Positions 1 through 5,283 of a stretch of 6,098 bases of DNA are shown here, piece by piece. Numbering within the stretch: position 1 is the stretch's first letter; every line of letters begins with the position of its first letter. Source of the DNA: an uncultured Clostridium sp. (GTDB lineage Bacteria > Bacillota > Clostridia > Lachnospirales > Lachnospiraceae); assembly GCA_900540335.1 (NCBI GenBank), contig UQFC01000132.1:1-6098 (forward strand), read 5' to 3'. Below the pieces are notes generated by a model. That model was given only the letters and a program-made list of their open reading frames with translations, was not told the DNA's origin and ran no database searches. The translations under genes and the position numbers were made by a program.

Positions 1-139
1 CAAGAATCATATCCTGCCCGTCCAGAAGCGCCCGGGCTGCCGCCTGCAGTCCACGGTTCTTCTCTTCGGAACCAAGATTATTTAAAACGGATGCTGCCTC
101 CCTTGCCTGTTTTCCCAGCTCTGTTAAATCCATTGCCAT
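1..139 (-). CDS. proA: Glutamate-5-semialdehyde dehydrogenase (gamma-glutamyl phosphate reductase), N-terminal part, cut by window edge
   Basis: Second enzyme of proline synthesis: NADPH-dependent reduction of gamma-glutamyl phosphate to glutamate-5-semialdehyde in the cytoplasm. Only 46 codons lie in the window. The translation begins MAMDLTELGKQAREAASVL and continues with GSEEKNRGLQAAARAL at residues 23-38. This matches the ProA N-terminal helix region, where E. coli has SSREKNRVLEKIADEL. The catalytic cysteine lies far downstream, outside the window. The start at 139 is chosen because GGGGAGG at 147-153 sits 7 nt upstream; a second ATG at 133 would have a 13-nt spacing. The gene starts 2 nt after the stop of the folate cyclo-ligase gene, so its ribosome binding site lies inside that gene and the two are probably translationally coupled. 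The identity is supported by the presence of proB three genes upstream in the same run. Without the rest of the gene I cannot judge whether it is intact. Confidence 0.88.
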   Translation of the reverse strand, partial: MAMDLTELGKQAREAASVLNNLGSEEKNRGLQAAARALLDGQDMIL

Positions 140-141
140 TG

Positions 142-738
142 TTATTCCTCCCCTGTCCTGCAAATGCAGCACTGTTTTTCTGTCACCACCATATCCACAG
201 GCACATCATGAGCCTCTGACGGCAGTGTCTCCATTAATTGATATTCATAGGCTGCGGCAATTTTTTTATGCTTCGGCTCCCGCTCCAGAAAACGATCATA
301 AAATCCGCCGCCTCTTCCCAGTCTTTTTCCGTCCCTGGAAAAAGCCGCTCCCGGCACAAGAATCACAGACTCCGGGCAGCAGACTTTTCTGCACCCTTCC
401 CGCGGTTCCGGAATTCCAAAATATCCCGGCTCCAAATCAGAAAAGCCGGTTATTTCAAAAAACTCCATCTGCTCTCCCTTCACTCTCGGAACAGCAGTCC
501 GAACCCCTTTTTCCCAGAGTCTCTGCAGCAGCCATCTGGTATCTGCCTCATTTTTGCAGGAGACGTAGCAGTAAACCGGCTCCCTGCAATCCCCCTGCTG
601 CCTGAGAATCTCTGCAAGCAGGCGCTTTCCCAGAAGCCGGTCTGACTGCCTCTTTGTTTCCGGTGATAACTCCTGCTCTCTTTTGCGGATCAGACGGCGT
701 ATTTCCTTCTTATGACTGGACGTCTTTGATTCCGCCAT
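142..738 (-). CDS. 5-formyltetrahydrofolate cyclo-ligase (5,10-methenyltetrahydrofolate synthetase)
   Basis: Converts 5-formyltetrahydrofolate to 5,10-methenyltetrahydrofolate using ATP, returning the storage/inhibitory folate to the one-carbon pool (E. coli YgfA/Fau, B. subtilis YqgN family). The 198-residue length is typical. Visible motifs: the N-terminal basic helix KKEIRRLIRKREQELSPE (10-27); VPGAAF (128-133) followed by D136-G137; the signature glycine-rich loop KRLGRGGGFYDRF (138-150) that binds ATP and folate; and the C-terminal HDVPVDMVVTE (177-187). The ATG at 738 is the only start that keeps the conserved N-terminal helix; the next internal Met is residue 91. It overlaps the upstream DUF896 gene by 29 nt. 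Its ribosome site is a weak GGGGA run 7 nt upstream, so translation probably depends on coupling. Oddities are cysteine clusters at 120-121 and 190-193 (CCIC) near the C-terminus. Family assignment is firm. Confidence 0.95.
   Translation of the reverse strand: MAESKTSSHKKEIRRLIRKREQELSPETKRQSDRLLGKRLLAEILRQQGDCREPVYCYVSCKNEADTRWLLQRLWEKGVRTAVPRVKGEQMEFFEITGFSDLEPGYFGIPEPREGCRKVCCPESVILVPGAAFSRDGKRLGRGGGFYDRFLEREPKHKKIAAAYEYQLMETLPSEAHDVPVDMVVTEKQCCICRTGEE
147..153 (-). promoter_or_regulatory. Ribosome binding site of proA inside the preceding gene
   Basis: GGGGAGG on the minus strand, 7 nt before the ATG at 139. It lies in the last codons of the cyclo-ligase gene, whose stop is at 142-144. 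It decides between the two in-frame ATGs (139 and 133) in favour of 139 and implies coupled translation. Confidence 0.8.
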
Positions 739-937
739 ATTTTTTCCCCAGATCTGTAATGCTTCCGTCCTTTTCCTGAATGGAAATGTTGTTTAAATGA
801 GCCCGCATGTTTTTGCGAATTGTTTCAATGTATTCCTTCCGAAGCGCTGCCTGCTCCGCTTTTTCCTCCTCGGTCAGGCCCACCGCCTTAGATTTATGAT
901 ACAGCGCATTAATGCGGTCAATTTTATTCTGATCCAT
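710..937 (-). CDS. DUF896 / YnzC-family small protein
   Basis: Cytoplasmic 75-residue protein of the YnzC (DUF896) family, function unknown. Visible features are the start MDQNKIDRINALYHKSK (residues 1-17), then LTEEEKAEQAALRKEYI (21-37) and a basic helix RKNMRAHLNNISI (41-53). These correspond to the two-helix hairpin of B. subtilis YnzC (AKIARINELAAKAK, then ITEEEKAEQQKLRQEYL). The length is normal for the family. AAGGAG at 947-952 lies 9 nt before the ATG. It starts 36 nt after the proB stop, with no terminator between, and its last 29 nt overlap the start of the cyclo-ligase gene in another frame. In B. subtilis ynzC sits in the SOS-regulated yneA operon; the context here is different (proline and folate enzymes), so no function can be carried over. 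No LexA-like site was recognised in front of it. Confidence 0.88.
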   Translation of the reverse strand: MDQNKIDRINALYHKSKAVGLTEEEKAEQAALRKEYIETIRKNMRAHLNNISIQEKDGSITDLGKKYGGIKDVQS

Positions 938-973
938 GTTATCTTTCTCCTTATTTCTGTTTACTCTGTTTTT

Positions 974-1822
974 TTAATATTTTGTGTTAATATAATCCAT
1001 TAAATCAAAATCCAGGTTCGCATGGGCAATAAACAGTGTGCCCTTGTCCTCCCCCTTCATCAGATCGTGGATAATATCCACATCTGCTCCGTTGGCAATG
1101 ATCATGTCAGACCCGCTGTCTGTTGCAATCCGGGCTGCTGCCAGCTTGGCAGACATTCCTCCGGTTCCCACATCGCTTCCGGAGGTATCCTTTCCCATGG
1201 AAAGCAGCTTTGGTGTAATTTCCTCCACCAGACTGATAAAGCGTGCCTGAGGATTGGTCCGGGGATCATCCGTATACAGACCGTCAATATCTGAAAGAAG
1301 AATCAGAAGATCTGCTCCGATCAGAGCAGCCACAATGGCAGACAGTCTGTCGTTATCACCGAACTGAATCTCGTGTGTGGAAACCGTATCGTTTTCATTG
1401 ACAATCGGTACCGTACCCAGGCTTAAAAGCTCATCAAAGGTATTCTGGGCATTGTACCGGGAAACATCATTTGTCATGGTGTCCTTGGTCAGAAGGACCT
1501 GGGCGGCGACGCAGTTATACTCTGAAAACAGTTTCTGGTACACCATCATCAGCCGGGCCTGTCCCACTGCCGCATACGCCTGTTTTTCCGATATGGTGTC
1601 CGGGCGTTTCTGCCCGCCCAGGGCCTGGCGGCCTGCCGCTATGGCGCCGGAGGAAACGAGAACCACTTCTTTTCCCTCTCCCTTTAAATCACAGATAATC
1701 CGCACCAGCCGCTCTATCTTCCATAGATTCAGTTCCCCTGTGGCCGGATGGGTCAAAGAAGAAGAACCTATTTTTAAAACGATCCTGTTTTTTTCTGTCA
1801 GGCTCTTTCTCACTTCCGTCAT
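974..1822 (-). CDS. proB: Glutamate 5-kinase, short form without PUA domain
   Basis: Cytoplasmic kinase that phosphorylates glutamate to gamma-glutamyl 5-phosphate, the committed step of proline synthesis. It belongs to the amino-acid kinase fold. Visible motifs: KIGSSSL (17-23, with the phosphate-binding Lys17), VSSGAIAAGR (56-65), VNENDTVS (141-148), FGDNDRLSA (154-162), LLSDIDGLYTDDP (175-187) and GTGGMSAKLAAARIA (219-233, Lys226). Asp145, Asn157/Asp158 and Lys226 match E. coli substrate and ATP residues (D137, N149/D150, K217). At 282 residues it ends just after the kinase domain, whereas the E. coli enzyme (367) carries a C-terminal PUA domain. The ATG at 1822 is preferred because GAGG at 1831-1834 lies 8 nt upstream. 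An in-frame TTG at 1879 would add 19 residues (MGNDRRKSAV...) without a good ribosome site or family resemblance. proA is not next but lies two genes downstream. Confidence 0.97.
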   Translation of the reverse strand: MTEVRKSLTEKNRIVLKIGSSSLTHPATGELNLWKIERLVRIICDLKGEGKEVVLVSSGAIAAGRQALGGQKRPDTISEKQAYAAVGQARLMMVYQKLFSEYNCVAAQVLLTKDTMTNDVSRYNAQNTFDELLSLGTVPIVNENDTVSTHEIQFGDNDRLSAIVAALIGADLLILLSDIDGLYTDDPRTNPQARFISLVEEITPKLLSMGKDTSGSDVGTGGMSAKLAAARIATDSGSDMIIANGADVDIIHDLMKGEDKGTLFIAHANLDFDLMDYINTKY

Positions 1823-1830
1823 AATTGCTT

Positions 1831-1834
1831 CCTC
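1831..1834 (-). promoter_or_regulatory. Ribosome binding site of proB
   Basis: Minus-strand GAGGAAG, with the GAGG core 8 nt before the ATG at 1822. It decides the proB start against the upstream in-frame TTG at 1879. Confidence 0.75.
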
Positions 1835-1840
1835 ATTTCC

Positions 1841-1857
1841 CGGCTGTTTTACAGCCG
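1841..1857 (-). promoter_or_regulatory. Small perfect hairpin in the proB leader
   Basis: CGGCTGT and ACAGCCG form a perfect 7-bp stem around a 3-nt loop (AAA in the mRNA), extendable by one U-G pair. It ends 6 nt before the proB ribosome site. On the transcribed strand it is followed by GGAAATGAGG and not by a U tract, so it is not a Rho-independent terminator for this operon. On the opposite strand it is followed by ATTTTCTT, a weak terminator-like pattern, but no gene there would need it. Roles in mRNA stability, processing or translation control are possible; none is shown. Confidence 0.4.
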
Positions 1858-1893
1858 ATTTTCTTCTGTCATTTCCCAAAACCGGGGACGTCC

Positions 1894-3546
1894 TTATTGC
1901 GGAAGTCCAAACCGTCTTACAATCGCCTCCGCGACCTTCACACCGTCCATGGCTGCCGAAGTAATTCCGCCGGCATACCCGGCTCCCTCACCGCAGGGAT
2001 ACAGCCCCCGGACCTTACTTTCCATCTCCTCATTTCTCCAGATGCGAACCGGAGAGGAGGTGCGGCTTTCAATTCCTGCAAACAGAGCATCCGGGCGGTC
2101 AAAGCCGCGGATCATCTGCCCAAAGCCCTCCATGGCTTCCAGAAGCGCCAGATTCAGCTTTTCCGGCATAACCTCCCTCAAATTACCAAAGGCCCATCTG
2201 CCCCGCATCTGAGGCTCAATCTCCCCAAGCTGTCTCGACATCCTTCCCGCCCGGTAATCCTCATAAAGCTGAACGGGAATGCGTCCGTCTGCCGCCTGGT
2301 AAGCCAGCTTTTCCAGACTGCGCTGAAAGGCCACTCCCCCCAGGGGGCCTGCCTCCGGAAAATCCTCCGGCGTTACCGTAACAATCAATGCGCTGTTTGC
2401 ATTTTTCCCGTCTCTGGCATGATAGCTCATGCCATTTACTGCCAGATGGCCTTTCTCCGAGGAAGCATCCACCACATAGCCTCCCGGACACATACAGAAA
2501 GAATAAACACCCCGGCCGGTACTGGTCTGCCTGGTCAGCTTATAGCTGGCCGCCCCGAGACTTCCCGCCTTTTCCCGTCCGTACTGGGACAGATTAATCA
2601 GCGGCTGAGGGTGCTGAATCCGCAGACCCACGGCAAAGGACTTGGCATCCATGGGGATCTTCTTTTCCTCCAGCATAGAAAAGGTATCCCGGGCGCTGTG
2701 GCCGACAGCCAGAATCACAGCCTGAGCGGGAAGAAACTCCTCCTTCTCCTGTAGCTTATCGTCCTCATTCTCTTCGGTATTCTCATCCGGCTTTCTTTCC
2801 TGCTGCCGGACCTTCACTCCGCAGATCTGTCCGCCTTCCGTCACAAGATCTGTTACCTGACAGCAAAAGCGCACCTGACCTCCCAGTCTGACAATCTCCT
2901 GACGCATGGCCTTCACAATCCCGGAAAGAACATCGGTACCAATGTGAGGCTTGCTGTCGTAAAGAATTGACGGATCCGCTCCAAACTCGCAGAAGATCTC
3001 CAGCACCAGCCGGTTTCTCATCAGAGGATCCTTTACAAGCGTATTCAGTTTTCCATCCGAAAAGGTGCCCGCTCCTCCCTCTCCAAACTGTACATTGGAG
3101 CGGACATCCAGATTCCCTGTTTTCCAGAACTCATCCACCCGTTTCCGGCGGCTGTCTACATCCTCTCCCCGCTCCAGAATCACCGGCCGGTACCCTGCTC
3201 TTGCCAGCATCAGGCCTGCAAAAAGCCCTGCCGGACCAGCTCCTGCAATCACCGGAGGAGAAAACAGCTTCTCTTCTCCTGGCTTTGGAAATGTATATGG
3301 CTTTTCCCGGCAGATTGCTGCCTGAGAATTCTTTGCCCTATGTAACACCTGCTCTTCCCGGGCAGTTTTTATATCAACGGTATAGCTGTAAAAAAGCTCC
3401 GGCTTTTTTCTCCCGTCCAGGGAACGCCGGCGGATTTCCAGCCTTTCTATCTGTTCCGGAGTAATCCGAAGAGCCCTTGCGGCCTTTTTCTTAAGATCCT
3501 CCTGTTTATGCTCCACCGGAAGCTTCAACTGGTTCACTCGTATCAT
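1894..3546 (-). CDS. COG2509-family FAD-dependent dehydrogenase (uncharacterised flavoprotein)
   Basis: A 550-residue predicted cytoplasmic flavoprotein of the COG2509 group, widespread in Firmicutes and of unknown substrate. The order visible is: an N-terminal alpha/beta segment (1-90, starting MIRVNQLKLP); the FAD Rossmann motif GAGPAGLFAG (102-111) ending in the acidic VILERGE; the family signature VQFGEGGAGTFSDGKLNT (152-169); KPHIGTD (199-205); a second nucleotide-related segment AVILAVGHSARDTF (276-289); SFAVGLRIQHPQ (303-314); GIESRTSSPVRI (491-502); and the C-terminal FAD-closing segment GLYPCGEGAGYAGGITSAA (514-532). The ATG at 3546 overlaps the stop of the preceding flavoprotein gene as ATGA, with GGGAG at 3556-3560 as ribosome site. 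Upstream in-frame starts would lie deep in the neighbour and add residues without family resemblance. A Glu/Asp/Lys-rich stretch at 250-270 looks like a surface-loop insertion. Family call firm; enzyme activity unknown. Confidence 0.92.
   Translation of the reverse strand: MIRVNQLKLPVEHKQEDLKKKAARALRITPEQIERLEIRRRSLDGRKKPELFYSYTVDIKTAREEQVLHRAKNSQAAICREKPYTFPKPGEEKLFSPPVIAGAGPAGLFAGLMLARAGYRPVILERGEDVDSRRKRVDEFWKTGNLDVRSNVQFGEGGAGTFSDGKLNTLVKDPLMRNRLVLEIFCEFGADPSILYDSKPHIGTDVLSGIVKAMRQEIVRLGGQVRFCCQVTDLVTEGGQICGVKVRQQERKPDENTEENEDDKLQEKEEFLPAQAVILAVGHSARDTFSMLEEKKIPMDAKSFAVGLRIQHPQPLINLSQYGREKAGSLGAASYKLTRQTSTGRGVYSFCMCPGGYVVDASSEKGHLAVNGMSYHARDGKNANSALIVTVTPEDFPEAGPLGGVAFQRSLEKLAYQAADGRIPVQLYEDYRAGRMSRQLGEIEPQMRGRWAFGNLREVMPEKLNLALLEAMEGFGQMIRGFDRPDALFAGIESRTSSPVRIWRNEEMESKVRGLYPCGEGAGYAGGITSAAMDGVKVAEAIVRRFGLPQ
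3543..3546 (-). other. ATGA stop/start overlap joining the two flavoprotein genes
   Basis: The TGA of the HI0933-family gene (3545-3543) and the ATG of the COG2509 gene (3546-3544) share bases. A 4-nt overlap of this kind is the classic arrangement for translational coupling, with GGGAG 9 nt upstream to support re-initiation. Confidence 0.9.
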
Positions 3547-4775
3547 TTCTCTATTCTCCCTGCACATCTTCCTGCTGTAATTCCCGTAGACCAGGCCCAC
3601 TGCAGGTTATATCCTCCGCAGATTCCGTCTACGTCCAAAAGCTCTCCTGCCAGATAAAGCCCCTTCACCAGCTTTGACTCCATGGTTTCCGGCCGGATAT
3701 CCCGGGTATCCACTCCTCCGCAGCAAATCTGCGCCTGCTCAAAGGAATTGGTTGCGGTTACCGGAAGCTCAAAAACCTTAATCAGGTGAATCAGCCGTTC
3801 CAGCTGCTGTTTTTTCAGATTTCCCACCGGCTCTGCTCCATCAATCTGAGACAGCTTTAACAGCACATGAGCCAGCTTTTTATTTAATACACCGGTCAGA
3901 AAATCTTCTGCCTTCCGGTAGGAAAGCGTCTCTGCCCGGTTCCGGATAAACTGTTTTGTTTCCTCCATACTCTTTGAAGGAAGAAAATCAAGCACCACAG
4001 AAACCGCCTGCTTCCTGTGGAGAGCCACTGCAGCAAAACGGCTTACCTGAAAGGTCGGAATACCGGACACACCGTAATCTGTTAACTGAAGTTCTCCCTG
4101 ATCGGCAGCCAGAACCCGTCCCTCAGAAACCAGCTTTACCAGGGCATCACAGCGAATGCCTGCCAGCTGCTTTAAAAACTTTCCCTGACAGCGAAGCTGC
4201 ACCAAAGCCGGAAGAGGGGTAATTACCCGGTGGCCAAAGGCCTCTGCCAGCTGATAACCGCTTCCGTCAGAGCCGGTCACGGGAGCCGCCTTGGAGCCTG
4301 CTGCCAGAATCAGCCGCTCTCCGCGAAATACCCCCTGATCCGAATCAATCCGGAATCCTCCTTTTCCCGTGGAAACCGCCCTGCTGATATGACATTCTGT
4401 CACAACCCTGACGCCTAAACGCTCTGCCTCCATTCTCAGGCTGTCCAGAACAGAGGCAGCCTGATCCGAATTGGGATAGATATATCCGTTTCTGCTTTTT
4501 GTCACAATACCGATTTCGTCAAAAAAAGACAGCGTATCCCAAACAGAAAAGCGATCCAGCACCTTCATGGGAAACTGCGGCTGACTGCAGCGGTAGTGCT
4601 CCGGCCGGAGAGACAGATTGGTCAGATTGCAGCGTCCGTTTCCTGTGGAAAGAATCTTTTTCCCCACCCGATCCATATGCTCCAGAATTGTCACTTCCGC
4701 GCCTTCTCTGGCTGCTGCAATCGCTGCCGCCAGCCCGGAAGCTCCGCCTCCAATAATTATCACCTGTCTCTTCAT
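3543..4775 (-). CDS. HI0933/YhiN (BaiN-like) family FAD-dependent oxidoreductase
   Basis: A 410-residue predicted cytoplasmic flavoprotein of the HI0933 family (E. coli YhiN; named aminoacetone oxidase family or BaiN-like in some annotations). Visible motifs: N-terminal FAD Rossmann GGGASGLAAAIAAAREG (9-25) ending in acidic VTILE; the family signature GKKILSTGNGRCNLTN (38-53); ILAAGSKAAPVTGSDGSG in the middle; the CCGGVDTRDIRPETMESK segment; and the C-terminal GLYLAGELLDVDGICGGYN (372-390) followed by LQWAWSTG. Length is normal for the family. The ATG at 4775 has GGAGG 5 nt upstream; longer in-frame starts at 4793 or 4838 fall at or upstream of the predicted transcription start. It is followed with a 4-nt overlap by the second flavoprotein. 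The C. scindens BaiN member was linked to bile-acid 7-dehydroxylation, but the family is broad and nothing else here points to bile acids, so the substrate is left open. Confidence 0.93.
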   Translation of the reverse strand: MKRQVIIIGGGASGLAAAIAAAREGAEVTILEHMDRVGKKILSTGNGRCNLTNLSLRPEHYRCSQPQFPMKVLDRFSVWDTLSFFDEIGIVTKSRNGYIYPNSDQAASVLDSLRMEAERLGVRVVTECHISRAVSTGKGGFRIDSDQGVFRGERLILAAGSKAAPVTGSDGSGYQLAEAFGHRVITPLPALVQLRCQGKFLKQLAGIRCDALVKLVSEGRVLAADQGELQLTDYGVSGIPTFQVSRFAAVALHRKQAVSVVLDFLPSKSMEETKQFIRNRAETLSYRKAEDFLTGVLNKKLAHVLLKLSQIDGAEPVGNLKKQQLERLIHLIKVFELPVTATNSFEQAQICCGGVDTRDIRPETMESKLVKGLYLAGELLDVDGICGGYNLQWAWSTGITAGRCAGRIEK

Positions 4776-4780
4776 AATAT

Positions 4781-4785
4781 CCTCC
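4781..4785 (-). promoter_or_regulatory. Ribosome binding site of the HI0933-family flavoprotein
   Basis: GGAGG 5 nt before the ATG at 4775. It selects this start over upstream in-frame ATG codons. Confidence 0.85.
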
Positions 4786-4809
4786 GTACCCATGATTTTA
4801 TTCTTCCCT

Positions 4810-4838
4810 ATTGTATCTAGTTTGCCGTTCCTTTTCAA
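4810..4838 (-). promoter_or_regulatory. Predicted sigma-A type promoter for the flavoprotein-proline operon
   Basis: On the minus strand, TTGAAA (4838-4833) and TACAAT (4815-4810) are separated by exactly 17 nt. Each hexamer differs from consensus at one base. The expected transcription start is near 4803, giving a leader of about 28 nt with GGAGG before the ATG at 4775. It sits in the gap after the BofC-like gene and could drive everything down to proA. No operator-like repeat was noticed around it. Prediction only. Confidence 0.72.
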
Positions 4839-4850
4839 GTGTATTTTTCC

Positions 4851-5240
4851 TCAGCTGGTGTAAGACTCCAGATAATGGAACACATCCATCATGGACGAAA
4901 ACCAGATTCCCTCCCGCAGACGTTCCTGCTCCTCCTGAGGAAAATCCATCAAGGGCACATGAGTATACAGACAAATGGTTTTCTGATCCTTTAAAAAAAC
5001 CAGCAAAAATCCATCCTCTGCCACCAGATAGTATTCCTCCCGGACCACCACCGGCTCTGCCTGCCGCCCGTTTGCCGCCTGGTAATCCTCCCTTGTTGTC
5101 TCCTCTAAAGAAGAGGACTCCGGCTGTAATGTCTCCTGCGTCGGATTTTTTTTGCAGATCCGGCTTGCTCCGATTCCACTCCCCAGGCAAAAGGCAGAAA
5201 CTGCCGCAAATAAAAATAAACAGATCATATACTTTTTCAT
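4851..5240 (-). CDS. Membrane-anchored protein with BofC C-terminal-like domain
   Basis: A 129-residue protein. Residues 1-3 are MKK, followed by a hydrophobic segment (about 4-24, YMICLFLFAAVSAFCLGSG) that should act as signal anchor or signal peptide; the Cys at 18 is not in a good lipobox. A polar Glu/Ser/Thr linker (32-62) follows. A compact C-terminal domain (about 65-129) reads REEYYLVAEDGFLLVF, then TICLYTHVPL and IWFSSMMDVFHYLESY. This pattern (YYLV-EDG-VVVY, then Y-T-IP, then a helix ending in LESY) resembles the BofC C-terminal domain. B. subtilis BofC restrains SpoIVB signalling in the sigma-K checkpoint; such a role here is only inference, since many clostridial proteins carry this domain alone. 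The ATG at 5240 has GGAGG at 5248-5252, 7 nt upstream. It starts 43 nt after the DUF3048 stop. No terminator is seen downstream. Confidence 0.68.
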   Translation of the reverse strand: MKKYMICLFLFAAVSAFCLGSGIGASRICKKNPTQETLQPESSSLEETTREDYQAANGRQAEPVVVREEYYLVAEDGFLLVFLKDQKTICLYTHVPLMDFPQEEQERLREGIWFSSMMDVFHYLESYTS

Positions 5241-5247
5241 CGTGAAA

Positions 5248-5252
5248 CCTCC
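5248..5252 (-). promoter_or_regulatory. Ribosome binding site of the BofC-like gene
   Basis: GGAGG 7 nt before the ATG at 5240. It separates the true start, directly before a signal-like hydrophobic segment, from an in-frame start at 5306 inside the upstream gene that would bury this segment behind 22 extra residues. Confidence 0.85.
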
Positions 5253-5283
5253 ATAAGTACAGTATCTGCTTATTTTTACTTTT

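Noticed and set aside
710..760. Programmed frameshift fusing DUF896 to the cyclo-ligase at the A6 run
   Set aside because: The cyclo-ligase frame is +1 relative to DUF896, so a common -1 slip on the A run would not enter it. The cyclo-ligase also has its own ATG directly after the run.
1398..1403. TTGACA on the plus strand as a promoter -35 box
   Set aside because: It lies within the conserved VNEND codons of proB, the hexamer 17 nt downstream (GCTTAA) is a poor -10, and no plus-strand gene follows.
1841..1870. Rho-independent terminator before proB
   Set aside because: The hairpin is followed by a T-rich stretch only on the plus strand, whereas all genes are read from the minus strand.
1823..1879. 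TTG start adding 19 residues to ProB
   Set aside because: Poor ribosome site, no resemblance to ProB N-termini, and the added segment covers the hairpin. The ATG at 1822 has GAGG at good spacing.
1825..2754. Long plus-strand open frame opposite the COG2509 gene
   Set aside because: It is antisense to a well-conserved flavoprotein, has no ribosome site or family resemblance, and its composition (Pro, His, Arg, Ser rich) is typical of a shadow frame. The plus-strand frames at 1377-1964 and 2967-3464 are rejected for the same reason.
4776..4838. N-terminal extension of the HI0933-family protein (starts at 4838 or 4793)
   Set aside because: The Rossmann motif should lie close to the N-terminus, GGAGG is placed for the ATG at 4775, and the extension overlaps the promoter elements or the likely transcription start region.
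4798..5190. Minus-strand 130-codon frame overlapping the BofC-like gene
   Set aside because: It is out of phase with a gene that has a clear ribosome site, signal segment and domain. It is Gly/Arg rich, lacks a ribosome site, and its end runs through the predicted promoter.
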